The notes under the pieces: model-generated | The model's database searches: none | What the model was told of the DNA's origin: nothing | What the model saw: only the letters and a program-made list of their open reading frames with translations | Translations under genes and position numbers: made by a program | Origin: Flavitalea plasmicola | Lineage (GTDB): Bacteria; Bacteroidota; Bacteroidia; Chitinophagales; Chitinophagaceae | Assembly: GCF_030546645.1 (NCBI RefSeq) | Contig: NZ_JAUOTO010000002.1 | Span: 496,001-560,000, forward strand | DNA length: 64,000 nucleotides | Direction of reading: 5' to 3' | Shown here: positions 9,000 to 17,299 of the stretch, one piece after another | How positions within the stretch are numbered: position 1 is the stretch's first letter | Layout of the letters: each line of letters opens with the position of its first letter

Positions 9000-10154
9000 T
9001 CACTCCGGAAACGTCGCGGCTTTCTTCGGCATGCGCAGCACTGTATTACCCCGCTTGTCATTCCTCCGCAGGGCGTCCAGCACCTCTTCATTGGCTTTTC
9101 TCCAGCGACTGGTCCTGCGACCATGCACCCGGCCCAGGATCCAATTCATCAGCAGGGAAAAGGCGATCACGCCGAATATACGCGACTCCATCGGCAGCTC
9201 CTGGAATGCGAGTACAAACCAGCCGATGATGGTATTCACCAGCAACAGCACCCCCACGGCCTGCAGATGAGATAAGCCCAGATCGATCAGTCGATGATGA
9301 AGATGGCTGCGGTCTGCGGAAAAAGGGAGTTTTCCCTGGAACAGCCGGAGAAGAAAGACCCGTAATGTATCGTAGATAGGAATGATCAGCAGGCCCAGCA
9401 CGATGACAGGTGCGCCTTTCACCGGAACAGCATTGAGCGTCCCCGGTTTGCCGGATTCGATGAAAACGATGGAGAACACCGAAAGCATGAATCCCAGCAG
9501 GAGCGCACCGGTATCCCCCATAAAAATACGGGCGGGCGTCCGGTTGTAAACCAGGAACCCGGAAAGACAGCCGCACAATGCAATGGCCAGGAAATAATAG
9601 CCGGTCAAATGCAACTGCCAGAATAAACAGGCAAAGCATATGCAGACCAGCAGACCAATGCTGCCTGCCAGGCAATTGATCCCATCGATCAGATTGAAAG
9701 CGTTTGTTACCAATAAGATGAACAGCACGCTGGTGATTATGCCTACCCAGTAAGGCATCTCTCCCCATCCCAGAAACCCTTGCCAGCTGGTGAAATGCAG
9801 TCCGCCCGGGAGGACAAGGATAAGGGCGGCCACCAACTGCCCCAGGATCTTCTTATTAGGGTTCATCCCTACGAGATCGTCCGTCAGGCCGAGGAAAAAT
9901 ATCACGATCGATCCGGCCAGTATATAATTCTGGCGATCAATGCCGGTGTGAGGCATAAAAAAACAAACCGATATCAGCATGGATGAAAAAATCGCTACAC
10001 CTCCCAGGTTGGGGGTACGCGTGATATGCACCTTCCTTAATTCGCTCGGCTCATCGAACAGATGTTTCTTATGCGATACGTAAATGATCTTACGGATAGC
10101 ATAGCATACTAATGCAAAAGCCAGCAAAGCAGTCAAAATAGAATAAGTTAGCAT
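9000..10154 (-). CDS. Undecaprenyl-phosphate sugar-1-phosphate transferase, WecA/TagO-like (glycosyltransferase family 4 membrane enzyme)
   Basis: A 384-residue polytopic membrane protein with about ten helices. It carries the MraY/WecA-family signatures 'KVHITRTPNLGGVAIF' near residue 40, 'FFLGLTDDLVG' with the DD pair, 'NAFNLIDGINCLAGSIG' and, late, 'SADRSHLHHRLIDLG', the HxHH-type loop. These enzymes move a sugar-1-phosphate (GlcNAc-1-P or similar) from UDP-sugar to undecaprenyl phosphate on the inner face of the inner membrane, the first step of many surface glycans. It is the last gene of the minus-strand glycosyltransferase run (15176 to 9000), so it probably starts the glycan made there. 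A role in another lipid-linked glycan cannot be excluded. Confidence 0.88.
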   Translation of the reverse strand: MLTYSILTALLAFALVCYAIRKIIYVSHKKHLFDEPSELRKVHITRTPNLGGVAIFSSMLISVCFFMPHTGIDRQNYILAGSIVIFFLGLTDDLVGMNPNKKILGQLVAALILVLPGGLHFTSWQGFLGWGEMPYWVGIITSVLFILLVTNAFNLIDGINCLAGSIGLLVCICFACLFWQLHLTGYYFLAIALCGCLSGFLVYNRTPARIFMGDTGALLLGFMLSVFSIVFIESGKPGTLNAVPVKGAPVIVLGLLIIPIYDTLRVFLLRLFQGKLPFSADRSHLHHRLIDLGLSHLQAVGVLLLVNTIIGWFVLAFQELPMESRIFGVIAFSLLMNWILGRVHGRRTSRWRKANEEVLDALRRNDKRGNTVLRMPKKAATFPE

Positions 10155-10186
10155 CTTTTAAGCTTTTTGTTCTTAAATATCTTACG

Positions 10187-11104
10187 TCACACTTTTATCT
10201 CATAATCATCTACCAGCGATCTTCTTACCAGCGCAAGACCTTCTTTCGGCAGCCGCCTGAGATAGTCTGCAAGATTACTCCACCCGCCGGCAAAAGGAAA
10301 GATCATCAGGCTATACAGCGCGTCCAGGTATTGTCTTTTCCGGAAACTCCGGAATATTCTCGCCTTATAGTACCTTGCCCGGTAAATTTTTTTGTGCGCC
10401 GCATTTTTCATCCGCCGCAGGCAAGCCGCCATGATGACCGAATAATGCGCGCAGGCGGCCTCCCTTTCCTTTCCTGCATTCGATATAGAGCCCGCATGGA
10501 TGCGGTAGTAATACAGCGGCTCATCTATGAAGAGGATCTTACCCACTTCCTCCAGCTTATAGTAAAGGTCCTGGTCCACCGCCTTACGGTTCAACGGAGA
10601 CAGTCCCTCCGTCAGGTGATAGCAAGCTTTCTTGAAAGTGGCAAAATGATGCACCCTGCCGTCACTCAGCAAGAGATAAGGGGTGTCCGGAGGCAGCGCC
10701 CTGGGATAGTCCGCTATCCGCCGCACCTGCAGCTCCGGGTCGCAGATGTAATGCGTGGAATGGATCAGGCTGCATGCAGGATGATGTTTATGCGCCGCCG
10801 CCATGACTGCCAGTGCCCCGGGCGCCAGCGCATCATCAGGGTCCAAAAAAGCCAGCAGGGTACCGGAGGCCAATTCCGCGCATCTCCGTTTCGTATACCC
10901 GCAGCCTTCATTCCGGGCATTGCGAAATACCCTGATCCGCGGATCCCGCCGCCAGGAGGCAATGACCTTTTCAAAGCCATCCGTAGAAGCGTCGTCCACG
11001 AGAATGACCTCCCAGTCCTTACAGGTCTGCACATGCAGGCTTGCCAGCGCAGTATCCAGGAACCTCGAATTATTGTAGTTGGCGATCAGGATTGAAAAGA
11101 GCAT
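10187..11104 (-). CDS. Family 2 glycosyltransferase
   Basis: A 305-residue cytoplasmic GT-A enzyme. The N-terminus has the GT2 pattern: 'FSILIANYNNSRFLDTAL', then 'EVILVDDASTDG' and the metal/nucleotide motif 'LAFLDPDDALAPG' near residue 90. The C-terminal third is basic and hydrophobic and may touch the membrane. The expected reaction is transfer of a sugar from a nucleotide sugar to a lipid-linked glycan; the sugar is not predictable. Its start overlaps the end of the gene at 11070 by 35 bases, consistent with coupled translation within the exopolysaccharide operon. Confidence 0.88.
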   Translation of the reverse strand: MLFSILIANYNNSRFLDTALASLHVQTCKDWEVILVDDASTDGFEKVIASWRRDPRIRVFRNARNEGCGYTKRRCAELASGTLLAFLDPDDALAPGALAVMAAAHKHHPACSLIHSTHYICDPELQVRRIADYPRALPPDTPYLLLSDGRVHHFATFKKACYHLTEGLSPLNRKAVDQDLYYKLEEVGKILFIDEPLYYYRIHAGSISNAGKEREAACAHYSVIMAACLRRMKNAAHKKIYRARYYKARIFRSFRKRQYLDALYSLMIFPFAGGWSNLADYLRRLPKEGLALVRRSLVDDYEIKV

Positions 11105-12146
11105 AAGGCTCGGTTTTTAAAGATTGAGCGACCTTTTCCGGCGAATGATGCTCCAGGAGATAGTGATATATCTCCTTCCGCATGGTGTCCTGTAATGATC
11201 TTTTCCCAATCAGGTCTCCAATGAGCGCGACATCTTTCTTCAAATTACCAGACAGGAAAAATCCATTCTTCCCTTCCTCTATGACCTCTTCCACGGCATT
11301 GACCCGGTTGGTCAGCACGATCTTTCCCATTTTCATGCTTTGCAGGAGGCTGCCGCTGAATGGATGAAAGAAGCGGTAATCTGAAAAAAGAAGCAACGCG
11401 AACCCCGCCTGCCGGAAAATATCCTGCAGGTCCTCGTCCGCCACATACCCGAGGTAGTGTACCTGGCGCTGGTAACGCCGGCGCAGCGCTTCAAAATAAC
11501 GCTGCTCTTTTCCCATTGCCTTGCCGACAACATAGAAATGACTATCGGGAAAACGTTCCATCAGATGCGTGTGCAGCTTCAAAGAATAGCCGATGCCCTT
11601 ATTCCGGCCTACAAAACCGAAGAAGATGAAATTATTGTCGGCAGTCCTGCCTCTCACCATCTGCGCAGGATCGATGACATGCGGCAGATAATGGACATTG
11701 CCGAGGCCATACTTCTTCTTCAGCACCTCGCTCCCCCTCCTGCTCAGCACATAGATGGCCCTGATCTTTTGCAGGAAGGGCTTCTCCCACCGGAAACGGT
11801 TGACATACACGTCATAGAACTTCGAGACATTATGCAGGAAAGGGTGCCGGAATGGTCTTTGCGGGTATTTCAGCAAAGGAGGATCATGCAGGGTGACGGA
11901 CACGTTCCTGTAATTTGCCCTCAGCATAGTGAAAAGGATCTCCTGTTCTTTCTGCTGAAAGATGCCCAGCTCGATGTGCACATGGTCCCTGGAAGAGATC
12001 GTAGAGAGGATGTGGATGATGTCCTGCGCACTGTCCATAAATATATATCCCCTATCCTTCATTATCAACTGGTAAAAATCCCGGGAATATTTACAGATCC
12101 CGGAATTTCCCTGAAGGTGACTGATATAATAATAATTCGGTTTCAT
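11070..12146 (-). CDS. Glycosyltransferase with GT-B (GT4/GT1-like) fold
   Basis: A 358-residue protein. The ATG at 12146 is chosen because it forms an ATGA overlap with the stop of the upstream gene; the frame could extend to 12251 but that would run deep into the neighbour. The N-terminal half is a Rossmann-like acceptor domain ('SHLQGNSGICKYSRDFYQLI'). The C-terminal half has the nucleotide-sugar side, with 'FFGFVGRNKGIGYSLKLH', 'YLGYVADEDLQDIFRQAGFA' and the acidic 'NAVEEVIEEGKNGFFL'. It is a retaining-type GT4-like enzyme of the glycan pathway. Donor and acceptor are unknown. Confidence 0.82.
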   Translation of the reverse strand: MKPNYYYISHLQGNSGICKYSRDFYQLIMKDRGYIFMDSAQDIIHILSTISSRDHVHIELGIFQQKEQEILFTMLRANYRNVSVTLHDPPLLKYPQRPFRHPFLHNVSKFYDVYVNRFRWEKPFLQKIRAIYVLSRRGSEVLKKKYGLGNVHYLPHVIDPAQMVRGRTADNNFIFFGFVGRNKGIGYSLKLHTHLMERFPDSHFYVVGKAMGKEQRYFEALRRRYQRQVHYLGYVADEDLQDIFRQAGFALLLFSDYRFFHPFSGSLLQSMKMGKIVLTNRVNAVEEVIEEGKNGFFLSGNLKKDVALIGDLIGKRSLQDTMRKEIYHYLLEHHSPEKVAQSLKTEPYALFNPDRQLQ

Positions 12147-13135
12147 CTGGATATGTTTATTCTCTCTATATTTTCCCTCAGGGCCGGCCATTGGGGCCGC
12201 AATAGGAGCAGCTGGCGCATGTAAGCCATATTCCAATGGAGATAGATCCACCTACCCTGCTTCTTCGGAGGCCGCAGCATATATTTCACCACCCTGAACA
12301 GGCAGAGCGCCATGTGGATATACCAGTTGCGTATGGGCTGATGGCTTCGGCGGCTGCTGAGATACGAGTAGTAAAGATTGCGGACAGGCCCGTCCTTACC
12401 AAAGGCGATGAATAATTTCTTTACATAATCGAAGGTCAGGCGCTGGCGCGGCAGGTAATGAAAAAATGTCAGCTCCTTTGCAAAATGAAGGCGATAGCCC
12501 AACAGCACCAGCGCGTAGGTCAGCTCCGTGTCCTCCGAGGAGCTAAGCCCGCCCCCCGTCCGTCCCTGCATCGTGGAAACAAAGCCGGAATGCTGCAGCT
12601 GCCGGAGCGCCTGCTGCCTGACAGCCAATCCAGCCCCGTACAGATGCAGGATACGCCCCCCTTCCTCGTTGATGGCCTGTGATCCCACCGCAAAGGCTTC
12701 CTGGTACTCGTCAAACCAACCTGGCTTTGCCGTATCAAAAGCCGGGATGCCCATCCCGCCGCAAGCCGCCAGGCCCGCGTCGGACTCCAGTATATCAAAG
12801 ACGCCTTCCACGTATTCCGGGCACAGCCGGTTGTCATCGTCACAAAAAAGCGCAATGGAATACAGGGCGGACCTTATACCCTTGTTACGGGCATTCATCA
12901 GGCCCGGCGCAGCCTCCAGGGTTATCTGCAATGGTGTAGATCCTCCTATCTCCTCCCATATAGCCTCGGCCAGGGCTGCCGTATTATCGGTGGAAGCATT
13001 GTCCACGAGGACAATTTCCCATGCCAATGGCTGCCGAAACCTTTGCCCCGCCAATGCCTGCAAAGTGTTGCGTATCCGGGTTGCGCTGTTGTAGCAGCAG
13101 ATGATCACCGAAACACCCTTTTGCCAGTTGTTCAT
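12143..13135 (-). CDS. Family 2 glycosyltransferase
   Basis: A 330-residue GT-A enzyme. It opens with 'VSVIICCYNSATRIRNTLQA', then has 'EIVLVDNASTDNTAALAEAI' and the acidic motif 'ALFCDDDNRL' near residue 98. A later 'SSEDTELTYALVLLGYRLHF' segment fits the acceptor-side ED motif. No membrane anchor is obvious, though a basic, hydrophobic stretch lies near residues 265-300. ATGA overlaps at both ends (12143-12146 and 13132-13135) tie it tightly to its neighbours in one transcript. Sugar specificity cannot be read from the sequence. Confidence 0.88.
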   Translation of the reverse strand: MNNWQKGVSVIICCYNSATRIRNTLQALAGQRFRQPLAWEIVLVDNASTDNTAALAEAIWEEIGGSTPLQITLEAAPGLMNARNKGIRSALYSIALFCDDDNRLCPEYVEGVFDILESDAGLAACGGMGIPAFDTAKPGWFDEYQEAFAVGSQAINEEGGRILHLYGAGLAVRQQALRQLQHSGFVSTMQGRTGGGLSSSEDTELTYALVLLGYRLHFAKELTFFHYLPRQRLTFDYVKKLFIAFGKDGPVRNLYYSYLSSRRSHQPIRNWYIHMALCLFRVVKYMLRPPKKQGRWIYLHWNMAYMRQLLLLRPQWPALRENIERINISR

Positions 13136-14019
13136 GATTCGGCGGGGATCAGCTGTTTGGATTTGGATGTAAAGCTGGATACCGTAGCCTGACCCATCCG
13201 GAAGACGGACGGCGTATTCAATGCCCGGTTGATCAACGACCTTTTCCTGTCAAAGAACCAACCCCATTTATTGAAATACTTGATGGACGACTTCAAATGA
13301 TACCCCAGCAAGCGGAAATTCTTATACGAAGCTTTTGCATACGCGTGGACAATGGTCTCGGCCGGATAATACACGGTCCGGTAATGCTCGTTGATCCTCC
13401 GGCACAGGTCTGTGTCCTCCAGGTACATGAAATACTGTTCGTCGAAGAGGCCTACCTTTGAAAAGATCTCCGTTCTCAGGAACATGAAGCAACCCGATAA
13501 GTTAGGCACTTCCATGACGGAGTCATAGTCCAGGTGCTTCAGCTCATAGGTCTCCAAAGGCTTTTTGAAAAATCGTTTAATGGGACCCGGTATAAATCTC
13601 CGGAGGATGAGGTCGGCCGGAGAAGGCAATTTCTTACAGAGGTGCTGCAGCTCACCGCTCTTATACAGCACTTTTGGCATGACCAGGCCAATATCCCTGT
13701 TTTGCTGCATGAAAGAGAACAATCCATTCAATATACCCGGGTTGAACTCCACGTCCGGGTTTAATACAATATGATAAAGAGAATGATCTTTCGCCCTGTT
13801 GATGGCGATGTTGTGCGCTGCTCCATAGCCAAGGTTCCTTCCCGTAAAAATATATTCTATCTGGGGAGAAATGAACTGGTACCGCAATGTGTCTTCCGCA
13901 GAATTATCGACCAGGTATAGTTTCGCATCCCGGGAATAGCTTAGAAAGCTCTCGATAGGCTTCCTGAGTTCCTCCACCGTATTATGGAATAGCACAATGG
14001 AGCAGCTGATCGCGATCAT
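13132..14019 (-). CDS. Family 2 glycosyltransferase, rhamnosyltransferase-like
   Basis: A 295-residue protein. The GT-A features are 'SIVLFHNTVEELRKPI', 'LYLVDNSAED', 'GRNLGYGAAHNIAI', the DxD-like 'HIVLNPDVEF' and the late acidic 'YFMYLEDTDLCRRINE'. This pattern (NLGYGxAHN, NPDVE, LEDxDLCRR) is typical of WbbL/RfbF-like rhamnosyl- or related transferases. It probably adds a deoxysugar or hexose to the lipid-linked glycan. The stop overlaps the next start as ATGA. The exact donor is an open guess. Confidence 0.87.
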   Translation of the reverse strand: MIAISCSIVLFHNTVEELRKPIESFLSYSRDAKLYLVDNSAEDTLRYQFISPQIEYIFTGRNLGYGAAHNIAINRAKDHSLYHIVLNPDVEFNPGILNGLFSFMQQNRDIGLVMPKVLYKSGELQHLCKKLPSPADLILRRFIPGPIKRFFKKPLETYELKHLDYDSVMEVPNLSGCFMFLRTEIFSKVGLFDEQYFMYLEDTDLCRRINEHYRTVYYPAETIVHAYAKASYKNFRLLGYHLKSSIKYFNKWGWFFDRKRSLINRALNTPSVFRMGQATVSSFTSKSKQLIPAES

Positions 14020-14030
14020 TGACTTGAGTT

Positions 14031-15176
14031 TTAATTTATTGAAAAATGATTGTCTAATAAGGTCTTTACCTCACGGGCCGTCTTTTCCCATGAGAACTTT
14101 CGTACCTGGATCAGGCCTTTCTCTCTCAGCAGGCGGCATGTCCCTTCGTCGGAGATCAACTGCTCTATGACCGCCCTGATACTACCTTTATCCGAAGGGT
14201 CGAAGTACAATGCGGCATCCCCGCAAACCTCGGGCATGGAAGAAGTGCCGGACACTGCCACAGGGCATCCGCAAGCCATTGCTTCCAGCAGCGGAATACC
14301 AAAGCCCTCATACAGGCTGGGAAAGATCAGCGCATGGGCTTCACGATACAGTGAAGGCATCAGGGTCATTGGTACATACCCCGTAAAATAAACATCCGTA
14401 CCCAGGTGCAGCTGTTCAACCCGGCGCTTCAAATAATTAGTATATTCCTTTTTTCCGCCGGCAATTACCAAGGGATGCCGGCTGCGAACGGCGGGGCGAA
14501 GCTCATGGTAAGCCAGCAAAAGCATTTCCAGGTTCTTGTGCGGATAGGTAGGTCCCACCGCCAGCAAATAATCCTTGAACCCATACTCCCTGTATATTAT
14601 ATTATCTTTTCCCGCCTGGGGAAAATAACGGGATTCATCATACCCATTGTAAACCACCTTTACCTTTTCTTCCGGGCACTTCAACAAACGGATGATATCC
14701 TGGCGGGTAGTCTCCGACACCGTCAGGATCAGCGCCGCACGCGACACGAGCAATGGAAGGAGATATTTGAAGTACAGCCGCTGGTGGGTGCTGATATGCC
14801 TGTACCGGAGTGAAAGCAGGTCATGGATGGTGATGACCTGGTTCTTCAGTAAAAAGCTGCCGTGGGTCGTTGGACTGATCAACAGATCGTAATTCCGCGC
14901 CTGTAATGGATAAGAGAAAGTATTCCAGAGGAAGCGGCAGAACGCCGCTATCCTGCCATATTTTGAAGATTGCAGCAATTCAGATAGTTTCACCACTTTA
15001 AGACCTTTATCCAGCAAGGTCTGCGTTGGTGAAAATACCGTCAGTTTCCTACCTCCCTCCTTTCCATAAAGACAGAAGAGATGATTGATCAGATTGAATG
15101 AATAAACTCCCACTCCCGTAGGCTGCTCATCCAGCATAGAACCGTTCATACCGATCGACAGGTCGTGTTTGGTCAT
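14031..15176 (-). CDS. Family 4 glycosyltransferase (mannosyltransferase-like), first gene of the minus-strand exopolysaccharide operon
   Basis: A 381-residue GT-B enzyme. The N-terminal domain begins 'LSIGMNGSMLDEQPTGVGVY'. The donor domain has 'LLAVGPTYPHKNLEMLLLAY', 'VYFTGYVPMTLMPSLYREAH' and the classic GT4 motif 'FPSLYEGFGIPLLEAMACGC', in which the two Glu residues contact the nucleotide sugar. Close relatives are often called mannosyltransferases, but this is family resemblance only. It stands first in the minus-strand run. The 235 bases upstream (15177-15411) are shared with the divergent gene at 15412. Confidence 0.88.
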   Translation of the reverse strand: MTKHDLSIGMNGSMLDEQPTGVGVYSFNLINHLFCLYGKEGGRKLTVFSPTQTLLDKGLKVVKLSELLQSSKYGRIAAFCRFLWNTFSYPLQARNYDLLISPTTHGSFLLKNQVITIHDLLSLRYRHISTHQRLYFKYLLPLLVSRAALILTVSETTRQDIIRLLKCPEEKVKVVYNGYDESRYFPQAGKDNIIYREYGFKDYLLAVGPTYPHKNLEMLLLAYHELRPAVRSRHPLVIAGGKKEYTNYLKRRVEQLHLGTDVYFTGYVPMTLMPSLYREAHALIFPSLYEGFGIPLLEAMACGCPVAVSGTSSMPEVCGDAALYFDPSDKGSIRAVIEQLISDEGTCRLLREKGLIQVRKFSWEKTAREVKTLLDNHFSIN

Positions 15177-15322
15177 TGGGTCTCACCATTTAGAAACAGG
15201 TTCGGCAAAGGGCTTAAGCAACCGGGGTCTGGCTTAATAGAAATTGGATAGAAAGCGTTTTAAAGGGGTGAGATCTGTAGAAAAGATTTTTTCCGTTGAC
15301 ACAAGAAAGGTCATTCATTCCC

Positions 15323-15350
15323 TTTAACTAATTGTTAACGCACTGTTACT
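15323..15350 (+). promoter_or_regulatory. 11-bp phased TTAA repeat array (Pho-box-like operator) before the gene at 15412
   Basis: Three hexamers stand exactly 11 bases apart: TTTAAC at 15323, GTTAAC at 15334 and GTTACT at 15345. The same hexamer and period recur before the genes at 17300, 25984 and 27643. Period and core match the direct-repeat boxes bound by PhoB/PhoP/SphR-type response regulators. No clear -7 element was found at the distance seen in the other three arrays, so the promoter position here is unresolved. Confidence 0.55.
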
Positions 15351-15411
15351 ATTCTATTTTCATTTAAAAATCTTATACACATCAACGGGGAATATCTTTA
15401 TTTGCACGCCA

Positions 15412-16167
15412 ATGGTTCATCTTATTAAGTTCTGGTATGCGATGATCCTGCTGCTGATGAGCGGGGGCTGTTTCGCGCAATGGAAAATCTCTCCCGGCTT
15501 TCAATTGGTGAGATCCTCTATCATAGATAAGAACTTCAGCGCGGCCCCTTTTTCAGGCGTTGTTCCGGGAGCGTCCATTTCCCTAACGCACGAGGGGGAT
15601 CGCTGCATCCATGCGTTATCCATCAATTATATAGGAGGAAGCTTACCAATGTCGAACCACCCGGAATATGAGGTAAGCGTGAAATACTTCGATGGGGCGT
15701 ATAGCTGGCTGTATAAGTTGAAGAAGGCAGGTGGGGCGTGGAGCGGAGGGGTTGGCGGCGGGCTAATGGTGTTGTATGACAGCAGGAGCTACGCGGGCAT
15801 CGTCAATAACAATACATCATTTGATTTTGCCGCCTCCCTGGCGTTGTCGGGCGCCGTCGCCTATTCCCTTAATAATATATGGTCACTTTCAGACCAGATG
15901 AATATTCCTGTCGTCTCCTGGATGATCCATCCTCCTTATGGGCAGGAATCGGGGCTGTCTTCTTTTGGAGGTTCGGGCAACCGGCACCAAATAGCCAGTT
16001 TCTCTTCGTATATGCGGTTGAAAAATGCGTTGTCGCTGAACAGGCAAGTGGGCGCCCGGGGAATGTTCAGCCTGGCTTACTGCTGGGATTATTACAGGAT
16101 CGACGACCTCAGAGCGGTGCGACAGGCCGTTCACAGTGGGGGAATTATATACAGGTTAACACTTTAG
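15412..16167 (+). CDS. Predicted small outer-membrane beta-barrel protein
   Basis: A 251-residue protein with a signal peptide (about 1-22, ending GCFAQ). The rest has alternating polar and hydrophobic strands with many Gly, Ser, Tyr and Trp residues ('ASISLTHEGDRCIHALSINY', 'GGVGGGLMVLYDS') and ends in 'GGIIYRLTL', a terminal beta-strand suited to outer-membrane insertion. No family was recognised. It is followed after two bases by the S41 peptidase lipoprotein, so the two are almost surely one operon. The TTAA array at 15323 lies 62 bases before its start. Confidence 0.65.
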   Translation: MVHLIKFWYAMILLLMSGGCFAQWKISPGFQLVRSSIIDKNFSAAPFSGVVPGASISLTHEGDRCIHALSINYIGGSLPMSNHPEYEVSVKYFDGAYSWLYKLKKAGGAWSGGVGGGLMVLYDSRSYAGIVNNNTSFDFAASLALSGAVAYSLNNIWSLSDQMNIPVVSWMIHPPYGQESGLSSFGGSGNRHQIASFSSYMRLKNALSLNRQVGARGMFSLAYCWDYYRIDDLRAVRQAVHSGGIIYRLTL

Positions 16168-16169
16168 CT

Positions 16170-17192
16170 ATGCATGACCGTCATTGGGTGATAAGAATTA
16201 CCGGCGTCTTGTTTACCGCAGCGCTGCTGCTGACGACCACGGGGTGTGAAAAAGCATTGAACCTCAAAGACCCAGCCGTCAACGCCACTGCCGTCTTCGA
16301 CGAGCTCTGGACAGTCATGGATAAACATTACTCCTTATTTCCTTATAAAGGAGTGAACTGGGACAGCGCTTATGGGCCGTTCCGTGCAAAGGTCCGCGAC
16401 GGTATGCCGGAGACGGAGCTTTTCGGCGTCTTATCGGACATGCTGGCAGCGCTGAAGGACGGTCATGTTACTCTCACCTCCTCCATAGATACTTTCACTT
16501 ACCTGGGCTTCTACAAACCCTACCCTTACAACTTCAATTACGAGAATATTGTCAATACCTATCTGCAGCATGCATACAGCACCAGCGGCCCCCTCATCTA
16601 TAAGATATCGTCCGGCGTAGGATACCTGTATTATAAGCGCTTTGCCAATGACGTCACCGATCAGCAAATAGATAAGGTGTTGACAGACATGGCGCAAACG
16701 AAGGGGCTGATCATTGACGTAAGGGATAATACAGGGGGCAGCACAGCAAATGCCGACAGGATGTTCCAGCGTTTCATCACGGCAAGAACATTGGTGAAGT
16801 TTGAGCTGTCTAAGAAAGGGCCCGGACATGATGATTATACGGCCCCTCAGCCTTATTATATATCACCTGCGGGCGTCCATTACGGCCAACCTATCGTCGT
16901 GCTGACGAATCGTGCCTGCTTCAGCGCCTGCAATGATTTTGTACTCTACCTGTCCGGGCTTCAGAACGTAACCCAGATCGGCGATCAGACGGGAGGAGGG
17001 GGCGGCATACCAGGTGACTACCTACTCTCCAATGGATGGAAGCTGCAGTATACTGCAACTGTTACGCTATCTTCCGCCAAAGCGCCGGTGGAAAATGGTA
17101 TCGTTCCGGACATTCCTATCAACATTTCCCCCAGCGATGAGAGCAATGGGAAGGATCCTATTCTTGAAAAAGCATTTCAATCACTGCAGTGA
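16170..17192 (+). CDS. S41-family (C-terminal-processing-like) peptidase, lipoprotein
   Basis: A 340-residue protein. The frame is open upstream to 15879, but the ATG at 16170 sits two bases after the previous stop and starts a proper lipoprotein signal ending TTTGC (Cys26), so I take it as the start. A tail-specific-protease N-terminal helix bundle (about 35-115) precedes the S41 catalytic core. The nucleophile is Ser252 in NRACFSACNDF, after the substrate strand 'GLIIDVRDNTGGSTANADR'. No PDZ domain is evident. S41 peptidases trim proteins at their C-termini in the periplasm or at the cell surface. The partner is probably the barrel protein or the receptors downstream (inference). Confidence 0.85.
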   Translation: MHDRHWVIRITGVLFTAALLLTTTGCEKALNLKDPAVNATAVFDELWTVMDKHYSLFPYKGVNWDSAYGPFRAKVRDGMPETELFGVLSDMLAALKDGHVTLTSSIDTFTYLGFYKPYPYNFNYENIVNTYLQHAYSTSGPLIYKISSGVGYLYYKRFANDVTDQQIDKVLTDMAQTKGLIIDVRDNTGGSTANADRMFQRFITARTLVKFELSKKGPGHDDYTAPQPYYISPAGVHYGQPIVVLTNRACFSACNDFVLYLSGLQNVTQIGDQTGGGGGIPGDYLLSNGWKLQYTATVTLSSAKAPVENGIVPDIPINISPSDESNGKDPILEKAFQSLQ

Positions 17193-17225
17193 TCCTTTCT
17201 GTGTGGCCTTCAAAAATAATAGGAT

Positions 17226-17271
17226 GTTAATGATCCGTTAACACAAACATTCTCATCATAAGCTAGTTTTG
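17226..17271 (+). promoter_or_regulatory. 11-bp phased TTAA repeats with a TAnnTTTG -7 element before the receptor gene at 17300
   Basis: GTTAAT at 17226 and GTTAAC at 17237 are 11 bases apart. A weak third copy, CATTCT, stands at 17248. A perfect Bacteroidota -7 element, TAGTTTTG, lies at 17264-17271, 27 bases after the start of the last strong repeat. No TTG-type -33 element is present at normal spacing, as expected of a promoter that needs an activator bound at -35. Confidence 0.65.
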
Positions 17272-17299
17272 GAAAAATTAGCCATTCGACCCAAAACTT

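Noticed and set aside
12147-12251. N-terminal extension of the GT-B transferase
   Set aside because: The ATG at 12146 forms an ATGA overlap with the previous stop; the extension is an Ala/Pro-rich shadow of the neighbour.
15879-16169. Upstream extension of the S41 peptidase frame
   Set aside because: It lies within the barrel gene in another frame and would bury the lipoprotein signal that begins at 16170.
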